Shown piece after piece: positions 1 through 8,140 of a stretch of DNA of 23,922 nucleotides (position 1 is the stretch's first letter; each line of letters begins with the position of its first letter). The DNA comes from Fidelibacterota bacterium (GTDB taxonomy: Bacteria > Fidelibacterota > JAANXI01), in the NCBI GenBank assembly GCA_018263365.1, contig JAANXI010000098.1:1-23922 (forward strand), given 5' to 3'. A model generated the notes under the pieces. It searched no databases. It saw nothing but the letters and a program-made list of their open reading frames with translations, and had not been told where the DNA came from. Position numbers and translations under genes: made by a program.

Positions 1-1632
1 CCGGAGGATAAGCCTGCTGATCAAACGCAGGGTGTTCAAAGGTCCCTGAGTAAGCACAAAAAGGCACGAAAGTCTGAGCCCGGTAAAAGCGACTACTCGA
101 TGGATGAAGAGGTTATCGAGGATATCGTTGACTTCGATTCGTCAAAGGAGAAGGCGAAGCGGAGAGAATACAAACTGCCATCCTCCGATCTTCTCGAGGC
201 GCCGGATGAAGTGGAAGAGGGAGCGACGCGGGAAGAACTCGTGGAAAATGCCCGCCAGCTGGAACGATCTTTGAGAGAATTCGGTGTGGAGGCAAAAGTT
301 GTCCATATTTCGCCCGGCCCGATTATTACCCGGTATGAGCTGGAACCGGCAAAGGGCGTTCGCATTAACAAATTTACATCTCTGGCGGATGATCTCGCCC
401 GGGTAATGCGCGCCCAACGGGTTCGGGTGCTTGCGCCTATCCCCGGAAAAGCGGCAGTCGGCATTGAAATTCCCAACAAGCATGGCGCCACCGTCTACCT
501 GAAACATATCATTAATTCGGATGCGTTTGTCTCCGCAGAGCACACGTTGACTTTCGCCATGGGAAAAACAACCTCCGGAGAGGCATACGTATCAAATTTG
601 GCCAAGATGCCGCACGTGCTCATCGCAGGCGCCACCGGTTCCGGGAAGTCGGTCTGCATCAATACCATGATAATGAGTCTGCTCTACCGCGCCAAACCGA
701 CCGAACTCAAGCTCATTATGGTCGATCCCAAGAAACTGGAACTCTCCGTGTATCAGCAGCTAGAAGGCTACCATCTGATTACCAGTGAGGATCTGGATGA
801 GTACGTCATCACCAAGCCCAGCAACGCGGTGACCGCGCTTCGCTCTGCGGAAATCGAGATGGAGCGCCGCTACGAGCTGCTCGCTGATGCCGCCGTACGC
901 GACATCGACGAATACAACCGTAGTGTGGATTCGGGAGAGCATGAGGGAGAACACCTGCCATATATTGTTGTCGTCATTGATGAGCTCGCCGATTTGATGA
1001 TTACGGCCTCAAAGGAAGTGGAGGAGCCCATTTCCAGGATCGCACAAATGGCAAGGGCTGTCGGGATTCACCTTATTATCGCCACTCAACGGCCCTCCGT
1101 GGATGTGCTGACCGGCGTTATCAAGGCGAATTTCCCGGCGCGGATTGCATTTCAGGTGGCATCCAAAACAGATTCGCGTACTATTTTGGACGCAAACGGC
1201 GCAGAGAAACTTCTGGGGAAGGGGGATATGCTCTTCCTCCCACCGGCACAACCGGAACCCATACGTCTGCACAACTCGTTTGTAACGCTCGAAGAGATCG
1301 AAGCGGTGCTTGACCATATTAACAAGCAGCCGCGGGCTGAGGCAATGGAACTTCCAAGCCTCAATGAGGCCTCTGAGACCAACACCTTCAGTGTCGGCAA
1401 CGAACGGGACGAACTGTTCCACGATGCGCTGAAGTTAGTTGTGACCCATGACCAAGGGTCAATTTCATTACTTCAGCGTCGCCTTCGCATCGGATACTCC
1501 AGAGCAGCGCGAATTATCGATCAGCTGGAGGAAGCGGGCATCGTAGGCGGACACGAGGGGAGTAAAGCCAGAGATGTGTTGGTGGACGAGTCCATCATCG
1601 AGGAGATCGAAAACGGCGAGATTGATATTTGA
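1..1632 (+). CDS. ftsK: DNA translocase FtsK, C-terminal motor part (5' end outside window)
   Basis: FtsK is a hexameric ATP-driven DNA pump at the division septum that clears and resolves chromosome ends. The reading frame is open from base 1 with no stop before the first ATG at 100, so the gene starts upstream; 543 codons are visible. Counting from base 1, Walker A GATGSGKS is at about residues 210-217 and Walker B (VVVIDELADLM) near 323-333. The RecA-like motor continues with IIATQRPSVDVLTG. A winged-helix gamma domain, which reads KOPS in the family, fills about residues 467-530. The membrane N-terminus is not in view. A short insertion after VDPKKLELSVY resembles Bacteroidota FtsK. No intrinsic terminator is seen after the stop; lolA follows after 150 nt. 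Family assignment is very secure. Confidence 0.96.
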   Translation, partial: PEDKPADQTQGVQRSLSKHKKARKSEPGKSDYSMDEEVIEDIVDFDSSKEKAKRREYKLPSSDLLEAPDEVEEGATREELVENARQLERSLREFGVEAKVVHISPGPIITRYELEPAKGVRINKFTSLADDLARVMRAQRVRVLAPIPGKAAVGIEIPNKHGATVYLKHIINSDAFVSAEHTLTFAMGKTTSGEAYVSNLAKMPHVLIAGATGSGKSVCINTMIMSLLYRAKPTELKLIMVDPKKLELSVYQQLEGYHLITSEDLDEYVITKPSNAVTALRSAEIEMERRYELLADAAVRDIDEYNRSVDSGEHEGEHLPYIVVVIDELADLMITASKEVEEPISRIAQMARAVGIHLIIATQRPSVDVLTGVIKANFPARIAFQVASKTDSRTILDANGAEKLLGKGDMLFLPPAQPEPIRLHNSFVTLEEIEAVLDHINKQPRAEAMELPSLNEASETNTFSVGNERDELFHDALKLVVTHDQGSISLLQRRLRIGYSRAARIIDQLEEAGIVGGHEGSKARDVLVDESIIEEIENGEIDI

Positions 1633-1724
1633 ACCTCTTTTTCCCTGAGTTTCACTTTATTTCTCATCGCTAGCGCATCAGGCAAATCAAGTCCATATTT
1701 TCCTGCAATCTATTATGTTTTCTA

Positions 1725-1754
1725 TTTAAAAGGCCGTATTTCCTTTTGTATATT
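1725..1754 (+). promoter_or_regulatory. Possible sigma-70-type promoter for the lolA-cysS operon
   Basis: TTTAAA (1725-1730, 4/6 match to TTGACA) is followed after 18 nt by TATATT (1749-1754, 5/6 match to TATAAT), in the AT-rich 150-nt gap between ftsK and lolA. It would start transcription near 1761, about 20 nt before the lolA ATG. It is the only good -10 in the gap. The call rests on motif match only, and the promoter consensus of this organism is unknown. Confidence 0.4.
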
Positions 1755-1782
1755 TTTACGACGTGTATGAAATGGGAGAGAT

Positions 1783-2436
1783 ATGAATATTGGTAAACGA
1801 GTTTTCATTCTGCCAGGCTTTCTGATAGCCCTCTTTGCAGGGCAGTCTGTTTTGGCGCAGGATGCTCAGGAAGTGATTAGCAAGGTGCAGGAACAGGTCG
1901 CCATAGATCAATCGATTCGTGTTGAGTTCCAGCAAGTATTCGAGTGGAAGGTGACCGGAAAAGTTGAACGCCTCGATGGCATGATGGTCTTAGAAGGGTT
2001 GAAAAGGTTCCATATCGCCACACCGGATCAGACTGTCGTCAGCAATGGGGAGACGATGTGGACGTATTCACGGCTGGAGAATCAGGTCATTATCGATAAG
2101 GTTCGGCAGGATGCCCAAACCTTGATGCCCAGGGATATTTTGTTTACCTATCCGGAACAATATAATACGCAAATCTGGCGAAAGTATGTCACATTTGGTG
2201 GTGACTCCGCGGTGGCGCTCCGGATGACTCCGAAAGAGCAAGACCAGTTTATGCAGGAGCTGAAGGTCTGGGTCAGCCGCGAATCCTGGCAGCCCCTGAA
2301 GGTGGAATTCACCGACCTGAACGAAAATACGACCACCTACGAAATTACCGCCGTCCAGGTTGATTCAACGATAACAGAAGAGATGTTCACCTTTCAACCC
2401 GACAGCACAACAGAGATTATCGATGTCCGACAGTAG
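1783..2436 (+). CDS. lolA: Outer-membrane lipoprotein carrier protein LolA
   Basis: LolA is the periplasmic chaperone that takes lipoproteins released by the LolCDE transporter and carries them to the outer membrane. The 217-residue product starts with a clear signal peptide: basic N-terminus (K5 R6), hydrophobic core about 7-20, and a likely cleavage at VLA-Q (25/26). The rest has the LolA beta-barrel pattern, including a Y-S-R-L-E-N-Q-V-I-I-D strand and a KVEFTDLNEN-like late strand. The ATG is preceded by GGGAG at 1774-1778. The next gene starts inside the last 14 nt of this one, so the two are probably translationally coupled. Sequence conservation of LolA is low, but length, signal peptide and the ftsK-lolA adjacency known in FCB bacteria agree. 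Confidence 0.85.
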   Translation: MNIGKRVFILPGFLIALFAGQSVLAQDAQEVISKVQEQVAIDQSIRVEFQQVFEWKVTGKVERLDGMMVLEGLKRFHIATPDQTVVSNGETMWTYSRLENQVIIDKVRQDAQTLMPRDILFTYPEQYNTQIWRKYVTFGGDSAVALRMTPKEQDQFMQELKVWVSRESWQPLKVEFTDLNENTTTYEITAVQVDSTITEEMFTFQPDSTTEIIDVRQ

Positions 2437-2995
2437 TCCATCAGCTCAGGTTCAAGAAGACAGCACAGAGGATATACAACAAAAAGCATGGTACGCCGTG
2501 TACTGCAAATCCAGGCACGAGAAGAAAGTAGCCGAACAGTTAGAAGAGAAGGAGATTGAACATTATCTTCCGCTGAAAAAAGAAGTGCGCCAATGGAGCG
2601 ACCGAAAAAAAACCGTGGAGATCCCCTTGTTCCGCAGTTATATCTTTGTGCATATCCCGCCACAAATGCAGGTCCCCGTGCTTGAGACTTACGGCGCCGT
2701 GACCTTTGTAAAATTTTCCGGGAAGTTAGTCCCGATCCCGGATGACCAAATTGAGGCAGTGCGTATTATTGAGGAATATGGAGCTGATCTGCAGCAAGAA
2801 AGCGGTGATGATTTTGAATTACAGGATCGGGTGCGGGTCCTCGAAGGCCCGTGTAAGGGATTGGAAGGACATCTCGTACACCGGAAAAAGAGCGACAGGT
2901 TCGTGGTAATGATTGATTCAATTAAGCTGGGAGCGTCGGTGGAAATAAATAAGCGCTGGCTGGAAAAAATCGGGGGAGAGTCTGAGGTGGCATGA
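2423..2995 (+). CDS. NusG paralogue (UpxY/RfaH-like transcription antiterminator)
   Basis: The 190-residue protein has a NusG N-terminal (NGN) domain at about 22-115, opening W-Y-A-V-Y-C-K-S-R-H-E-K-K and containing IPLFRSYIFVHI. A C-terminal KOW domain at about 128-183 contains EGPCKGLEGHLV. NGN binds the RNA polymerase clamp; KOW recruits partners such as Rho or S10 in the family. The YCKSRHEKKV opening and L-F-R-S-Y-I-F-V match specialised paralogues (UpxY, LoaP, RfaH) better than core NusG, which usually has F-P-G-Y-V-L-V. The ATG lies 14 nt inside lolA with only a weak Shine-Dalgarno, and the stop overlaps the gmhB ATG (ATGA, 2992-2995). About 20 polar residues precede NGN. The envelope-gene context suggests control of a surface-polysaccharide operon (inference); the target is not visible here. 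Confidence 0.85.
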   Translation: MSDSSPSAQVQEDSTEDIQQKAWYAVYCKSRHEKKVAEQLEEKEIEHYLPLKKEVRQWSDRKKTVEIPLFRSYIFVHIPPQMQVPVLETYGAVTFVKFSGKLVPIPDDQIEAVRIIEEYGADLQQESGDDFELQDRVRVLEGPCKGLEGHLVHRKKSDRFVVMIDSIKLGASVEINKRWLEKIGGESEVA

Positions 2996-3549
2996 GCGCT
3001 CCGAAGAAATATATTTTCATTGATCGGGATGGCGTTCTAAATACGACCTTGCCGCCGTATGTGAGCAAATGGACGGAATTTGTCTGGTATCCGTGGACCT
3101 TTAAAGCTTTGCGCAGCCTCTTGAAAAATGGTGCCAACTTGTTTCTCATTACGAACCAGTCCGGAGTGGGGCGCGGATACTTTTCTGAGGAAACGCTTCA
3201 GGAGATCTTTGCAAAAATGAAGAACCGGCTAAACCAATCTGGACTCCAATTCACAGATATGTACTATTGCCCTCATTCTCCGGAAGATGAGTGCAATTGT
3301 CGGAAGCCGGCACCGGGTATGCTGGAAGATGCCGCGGCTAATTATGATTTTGAGTTAGCCGGTTCGTGGCTCATTGGCGATCATTATACGGATATTGCTG
3401 CGGGAAATGCGGTCGGTGCCAACACTATTTTGGTAAAAAGTCTGCGGGACGGCTCAGAAGTGCGCGACCAATGCCAACCGGATTTTGTCGTCAGTAATCT
3501 GCTTGAGGCGAGTGAGATCATCATTGGAAAATGGAGAAAAGCCGTATGA
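2992..3549 (+). CDS. gmhB: D-glycero-beta-D-manno-heptose 1,7-bisphosphate 7-phosphatase
   Basis: GmhB is a HAD-superfamily (subclass IIIA) phosphatase that removes the 7-phosphate of heptose bisphosphate on the way to ADP-heptose for the LPS inner core. All key parts are visible in 185 residues: DRDGVLN with nucleophile D11 and acid/base D13, TNQSGVGRG at 54-62, the zinc loop C93-P-H95 ... C101-N-C103, K105, and GDHYTD with D130 and D134. The zinc loop separates GmhB from the bifunctional histidinol-phosphatase HisB-N only in part, so a related sugar-phosphatase role is possible. It is coupled to its neighbours by ATGA overlaps at both ends. No other heptose gene lies in the window. Confidence 0.87.
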   Translation: MSAPKKYIFIDRDGVLNTTLPPYVSKWTEFVWYPWTFKALRSLLKNGANLFLITNQSGVGRGYFSEETLQEIFAKMKNRLNQSGLQFTDMYYCPHSPEDECNCRKPAPGMLEDAAANYDFELAGSWLIGDHYTDIAAGNAVGANTILVKSLRDGSEVRDQCQPDFVVSNLLEASEIIIGKWRKAV

Positions 3550-4568
3550 AAATTGCAGTGTACCGTGGTGGCACATCGATGGAGCGGGATGTCTCACTTA
3601 TCTCTGGACGATATATCGGTGAGGCGCTGAAAGGAATGAGGCACGAGGTGCTATATATTGATCCCGCTTTCCCGCCGAAACAGATCAAACAACAGGTTGA
3701 TAATAATTACGATATCGATTTGGAGCCACCGTCGCTGGAGGAAATTAAAGAACTGAATCATCGCAACATCTTTGAACTGTTGCTGGATGAAACGGTGGAA
3801 TCCTGCGATTTCCATTTCATCGGCCTGCACGGCGGCATCGGCGAAAACGGGCTTTTGCAAGGGATGATGGAACATCTGGGCTACAAATACAATGGGCCGA
3901 ACGCTTCCGCGAGTTCCCTGGCCATGGATAAACACCTGACCAAACAAATAATGGTGGCGCAGGGAATTCCAACGGCGGAATGGCTGATTGTCACACAATC
4001 CCAGTGGAAGAACAATCCGGCGCGAGTCCGGGCGACGATCCAAGAAAAGTTTACTCCCAAAATTGTGGTTAAGCCGAACTCCCAGGGATCGACTATCGGA
4101 TTGACCATTCTTGGGAATCTGGAAAATCTTGAGAATGCACTGAAAAAAGCTTTTGAGTACGACGAAAAGGTGATGGTGGAGACATTCATCCCCGGCAGGG
4201 AAATCACTGCTTCCATCCTGGGGAACGAAGCATTGCCGCTCATTGAAATCAAACCACAGCATGGCGTCTATGATTATGAGTGTAAATATTCGGAAGGGAT
4301 GAGCCAGTACGAGGTCCCGGCGCAGTTGGACGAAAAAATGACGAAAGAAATTCAAAACCATGCAATTCGCCTGTACCATAGCATCGGAGCCGGCGGCTAT
4401 TCAAGGGTGGACTTTCGGCTGAGCGAGGTGGACGAACCGTTGTGTCTGGAGGTCAATACGCTGCCGGGAATGACCAAAACGAGCTTGGTTCCAAAGGCGG
4501 CAAAAGCGGCCGGGTTTTCCGGTGAAAAATTGCTCGAGAAAATTATCGAATTCGGACAAATGGAATAA
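3546..4568 (+). CDS. ddl: D-alanine--D-alanine ligase
   Basis: Ddl is a cytoplasmic ATP-grasp enzyme that joins two D-Ala for the peptidoglycan stem peptide. The 340-residue product has the N-terminal GGTSMERDVSL signature with E13, then LHGGIGENGLLQG, MDKHLTK, KPNSQGSTIG (ATP-binding loop), EIKPQHGVYDYECKY with the omega-loop tyrosine, and the metal-binding end EVNTLPGMTKTSL. I chose the ATG at 3546, which forms an ATGA overlap with the gmhB stop and has GGAG at 3533-3536 at good spacing. The ATG at 3531 would add five residues before the conserved start and lacks a Shine-Dalgarno. The cysS ATG follows the stop after 2 nt. Confidence 0.95.
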   Translation: MKIAVYRGGTSMERDVSLISGRYIGEALKGMRHEVLYIDPAFPPKQIKQQVDNNYDIDLEPPSLEEIKELNHRNIFELLLDETVESCDFHFIGLHGGIGENGLLQGMMEHLGYKYNGPNASASSLAMDKHLTKQIMVAQGIPTAEWLIVTQSQWKNNPARVRATIQEKFTPKIVVKPNSQGSTIGLTILGNLENLENALKKAFEYDEKVMVETFIPGREITASILGNEALPLIEIKPQHGVYDYECKYSEGMSQYEVPAQLDEKMTKEIQNHAIRLYHSIGAGGYSRVDFRLSEVDEPLCLEVNTLPGMTKTSLVPKAAKAAGFSGEKLLEKIIEFGQME

Positions 4569-4570
4569 CT

Positions 4571-5971
4571 ATGTTACAGTTTTACAATACTCTTTCCCGA
4601 AAAAAAGAAGCGTTTATCCCTATTGAAGAAGGCCATGTCAGGCTATATACATGTGGTCCGACTGTCTATAATTATGCACATATCGGGAATTATCGCGCGT
4701 ACATGTTCGAAGACCTCCTGCGACGCTTTCTTCTATATAAAGGGTATAAAGTCACACAGGTCATGAATATCACCGATGTGGATGACAAGATTATCAGAGA
4801 CGCCAATGCGGAGAACGTTGATTTTAGGAAGTTTACTGCTCCGTACAAAAAAGCATTTTTCGAGGATTTGGACACATTGCGGGTTCAAAAGGCTGAGCAC
4901 TATCCTGAAGCCACCGGGCACATTGATGAAATGGTTCATCTCGTGGAGGCGCTGCTGGAACACGGATATGCCTACCGGACAGAAGATGGATCCATTTATT
5001 ACAGTGTTGAGAAATTCGAGGATTACGGTCAACTGGCCAATATAAATCCGGGTGAGATGCAACACTCCGAACGCGTAGAAGCGGATGAGTACGACAAGGA
5101 GAGTATTCGGGACTTTGCGCTGTGGAAAGCCTGGAAGCCGGAAGACGGCGACATCTGCTGGGAAACCTCGCTGGGGAAAGGCCGCCCCGGCTGGCACATC
5201 GAGTGCTCTGCGATGTCCACAACGTATCTCGGAAACCATTTCGACATACACACTGGCGGCGTGGACAATATTTTCCCTCATCACGAAAACGAGATCGCCC
5301 AGAGTCAGGCGGCGACCGGCGAACAGCTCGTCAATTACTGGCTCCACTGCGAGCATCTAATTGTCGAGGGGGAAAAGATGAGTAAGTCGCTGGGAAATTT
5401 CTATAACCTTCGCGAGGTGCTGGACAAAGGTTACGCGCCGGAAGTTATCCGGTACGTGCTGCTTAGTACACATTACCGGCAGAAGCTGAACTTCACCTGG
5501 GAAAAACTGGAAGAGGCGGCCGCGGCGATAGAGCGTCTCAGAAATGTAGTTACCCATCTGGAAAATGTCTCCGGAGACGGCGATTCCACGATTGATGAAT
5601 TACTTGAAGAACGATCAGAGGAATTTGAATCCACTCTGGACGATGATTTGAATATTGCCGGGGCGCTTGGAATAGTTTTCTCGCTAGTGAAGGATTTGAA
5701 CCAGAGGATATCTGATGGCGCCATGACCAACTCCGGCGCGGTGAAGGCGCTCAAAACTCTCCGGCAATTCGATGAAATTCTGGATGTCCTTGAGTCGTCG
5801 GAAAAGGAGCAGGATGTCCCGAAAGAGATTCAACAGTTATTGCAGGAGAGGGAGGAAGCCCGGGCCGCCAGGGAGTATGATAAGGCAGATGCGGTACGCG
5901 ATGAAATCCAGGCAAAGGGGTTCATCGTGGAGGATACACCGGACGGAGCGATAGTAAAGCCAAAAAAGTAA
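4571..5971 (+). CDS. cysS: Cysteine--tRNA ligase
   Basis: CysRS charges tRNA-Cys. The 466-residue length is typical. Class I signatures are clear: an AHIGN (HIGH-type) motif near 36-40 and KMSKS at 269-273. The zinc ligands that select cysteine are all present (C28 in YTCGPTVYNY, C212 in HIECSAMS, H237 and E241 in PHHENE). The C-terminal DALR and anticodon-binding helical region is present, which argues against the shorter mycothiol ligase MshC. It is the last gene of the tight lolA-cysS run and is followed by an intrinsic terminator at 6039-6060. Confidence 0.97.
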   Translation: MLQFYNTLSRKKEAFIPIEEGHVRLYTCGPTVYNYAHIGNYRAYMFEDLLRRFLLYKGYKVTQVMNITDVDDKIIRDANAENVDFRKFTAPYKKAFFEDLDTLRVQKAEHYPEATGHIDEMVHLVEALLEHGYAYRTEDGSIYYSVEKFEDYGQLANINPGEMQHSERVEADEYDKESIRDFALWKAWKPEDGDICWETSLGKGRPGWHIECSAMSTTYLGNHFDIHTGGVDNIFPHHENEIAQSQAATGEQLVNYWLHCEHLIVEGEKMSKSLGNFYNLREVLDKGYAPEVIRYVLLSTHYRQKLNFTWEKLEEAAAAIERLRNVVTHLENVSGDGDSTIDELLEERSEEFESTLDDDLNIAGALGIVFSLVKDLNQRISDGAMTNSGAVKALKTLRQFDEILDVLESSEKEQDVPKEIQQLLQEREEARAAREYDKADAVRDEIQAKGFIVEDTPDGAIVKPKK

Positions 5972-5991
5972 TTCGAATTTCCCAATAGGAC

Positions 5992-6019
5992 TTGACTTCG
6001 GAAATTTATGCATTAATTT
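5992..6019 (+). promoter_or_regulatory. Promoter-like site upstream of the tRNA-tuf operon
   Basis: TTGACT (5992-5997, 5/6 match to the -35 consensus) is followed after 16 nt by TAATTT (6014-6019, 3/6 match to the -10). It sits 21 nt after the cysS stop in an AT-rich stretch. It lies upstream of the terminator at 6039-6060, so transcripts from it would meet that hairpin almost at once. It is therefore either an attenuated start or a chance match. No better promoter is visible closer to the first tRNA. Confidence 0.3.
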
Positions 6020-6038
6020 ATGGAGCTGTTTGAAAGAA

Positions 6039-6060
6039 CCGCCTGAACGGGCGGATTTTT
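6039..6060 (+). terminator. Intrinsic terminator after cysS
   Basis: CCGCC (6039-6043) pairs perfectly with GGCGG (6050-6054) across the 6-nt loop TGAACG, and is followed by ATTTTT (6055-6060). It lies 68 nt past the cysS stop and 22 nt before the first tRNA. It most simply ends the lolA-cysS transcript. It may also act as an attenuator in the tRNA-tuf leader if transcription starts at 5992-6019. Confidence 0.75.
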
Positions 6061-6081
6061 GACAATTGAGAGGCCAATTCA

Positions 6082-6154
6082 GCCACCATAGCTCAGCTGG
6101 AAGAGCACCTCACTTGTAATGAGGTGGTCGCGGGTTCGATTCCTGCTGGTGGCT
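6082..6154 (+). tRNA. tRNA-Thr(TGT)
   Basis: The 73-nt sequence folds into a full cloverleaf. The acceptor GCCACCA pairs with TGGTGGC; the D stem is GCTC/GAGC. The anticodon stem CCTCA/TGAGG holds loop CTTGTAA (anticodon TGT), and the T arm is GCGGG-TTCGATT-CCTGC. The 3' CCA is not encoded. It is the first of four tRNAs ahead of tuf, at the same place as E. coli thrU. Confidence 0.95.
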
Positions 6155-6163
6155 CGCACGTAC

Positions 6164-6246
6164 GGGCAGGTACCAAAGCGGTCAAATGGAGCAGACTGTA
6201 AATCTGCCGGCAATTGCCTTCGGAGGTTCGAATCCTTCCCTGCCCA
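6164..6246 (+). tRNA. tRNA-Tyr(GTA)
   Basis: The 83-nt class II tRNA has acceptor GGGCAGG pairing with CCTGCCC and anticodon stem GCAGA/TCTGC with loop CTGTAAA (anticodon GTA). It has a long variable arm (about 6208-6221) and T arm GGAGG-TTCGAAT-CCTTC with one G-T pair. CCA is not encoded. It starts 9 nt after tRNA-Thr(TGT), so the two are surely cut from one precursor. Position matches E. coli tyrU. Confidence 0.95.
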
Positions 6247-6274
6247 CAGACGACTGGATTGGTCTTTGTGTGAA

Positions 6275-6348
6275 GCGGGAGTAGCTCAGCTGGCTAGAGC
6301 CTCAGCCTTCCAAGCTGATTGTCGCGAGTTCGAGTCTCGTCTCCCGCT
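6275..6348 (+). tRNA. tRNA-Gly(TCC)
   Basis: The 74-nt cloverleaf has acceptor GCGGGAG/CTCCCGC, D stem GCTC/GAGC, anticodon stem TCAGC/GCTGA with loop CTTCCAA (anticodon TCC), and T arm GCGAG-TTCGAGT-CTCGT with one G-T pair. CCA is not encoded. It follows tRNA-Tyr after 28 nt and is followed at once by a boxA-like motif. Position matches E. coli glyT. Confidence 0.95.
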
Positions 6349-6349
6349 C

Positions 6350-6361
6350 TGATCTTTGAAA
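6350..6361 (+). promoter_or_regulatory. boxA-like antitermination or processing motif
   Basis: TGATCTTTGAAA matches the rrn boxA core (TGCTCTTTAACA, bound by NusB-S10) at 9 of 12 positions, with the central TCTTT intact. It starts 2 nt after tRNA-Gly. A similar run, CTTTGAAAACT, is common in leaders just upstream of 16S rRNA genes in many bacteria. The assignment rests on motif similarity only. Confidence 0.4.
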
Positions 6362-6384
6362 ACTGTTTGGGTAATGATTCGATA

Positions 6385-6411
6385 GCATGACCACGAGTCA
6401 GAGAGTCATGC
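6385..6411 (+). other. Hairpin in the spacer between tRNA-Gly and tRNA-Thr(GGT)
   Basis: GCATGAC (6385-6391) pairs perfectly with GTCATGC (6405-6411) around a 13-nt loop. It lies in the 128-nt spacer 6349-6476, the only long spacer of the tRNA cluster. No T-tract follows, so it is not an intrinsic terminator. It may be an RNase processing signal or part of the boxA leader. Nothing else coherent is seen in the rest of the spacer. Confidence 0.5.
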
Positions 6412-6476
6412 CCTGAGACGGAATGTTAAAAGCGAGTCTATTGCAAAGTAATTCTGTCTTAGTGATGAATCAAGAA

Positions 6477-6550
6477 GCCCACGTAGCTCAGATGGTAGCA
6501 GCACTTCCTTGGTAAGGAAGAGGTCACCGGTTCAAGTCCGGTCGTGGGCT
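6477..6550 (+). tRNA. tRNA-Thr(GGT)
   Basis: The 74-nt sequence has acceptor GCCCACG/CGTGGGC, anticodon stem CTTCC/GGAAG with loop TTGGTAA (anticodon GGT), and T arm ACCGG-TTCAAGT-CCGGT. The D arm is slightly odd: GCTC faces CAGC, leaving a C-C mismatch at 13-22 and a three-pair D stem. CCA is not encoded. It stands 49 nt before tuf, as thrT stands before tufB in E. coli. Confidence 0.92.
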
Positions 6551-6599
6551 CGTTGTGTTTTTAAAAACCGAGCACTGATTAAACGAGGAGGCATGAAAA

Positions 6600-7790
<1,191 letters not shown>

Positions 7791-7814
7791 GAGAACAGGG
7801 AAAGGTGAGTCACT

Positions 7815-8123
7815 TTGGCTTCACAAAAATTACGAATTAGTCTGAAAGCTTATGATCACAACTTGTTGGATAAGTCGACGGAAAAAATTGTCCGAACGGC
7901 AAAATCCACAGGGGCAGTGATCTCAGGGCCGATTCCCTTGCCGACTAAGCGTACGGTATACACTGTATTGCGGTCACCGCACGTGAATAAAAAGTCGCGT
8001 GAGCAGTTTCAGACCAAGGTACATAAACGGCTGATCGATATACTGAATTCGACATCCAAGACGGTAGATGCTCTCATGAAATTGGATCTGCCTGCTGGTG
8101 TGGATATTGAGATTAAAGTCTAA
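7815..8123 (+). CDS. rpsJ: Small-subunit ribosomal protein S10 (uS10)
   Basis: S10 is a 30S head protein and, as NusE, pairs with NusB on boxA RNA in antitermination. The 102-residue product has the family hallmarks LRISLKAYDH, GPIPLPTKR and RSPHVNKKSREQFQ. The start is TTG, with AAGGTGAG at 7802-7809 upstream; no in-frame ATG or GTG fits. It is the first gene of the S10 cluster and follows tuf by 24 nt, so it is probably co-transcribed with tuf and the tRNAs. A boxA-like site lies upstream in the same presumed transcript. Confidence 0.97.
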   Translation: MASQKLRISLKAYDHNLLDKSTEKIVRTAKSTGAVISGPIPLPTKRTVYTVLRSPHVNKKSREQFQTKVHKRLIDILNSTSKTVDALMKLDLPAGVDIEIKV

Positions 8124-8140
8124 GGGGTATTAAAGACGCA

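Noticed and set aside
6059..6064. Perfect TTGACA just before the first tRNA as a -35 box
   Set aside because: It overlaps the T-tract of the terminator, and the matching -10 position would fall at the first bases of tRNA-Thr (GCCACC), which is no -10.
6119..6352. 77-codon + strand open frame running through three tRNAs
   Set aside because: It is translated tRNA sequence. Runs like PKRSNGADCKSAG and GVAQLARASAFQA are well-known false proteins from tRNA genes.
6441..6469. TTGCAA with GATGAA 17 nt later as a promoter for tRNA-Thr(GGT)-tuf
   Set aside because: The -10 match is poor (2 of 6) and nothing else supports a start there.
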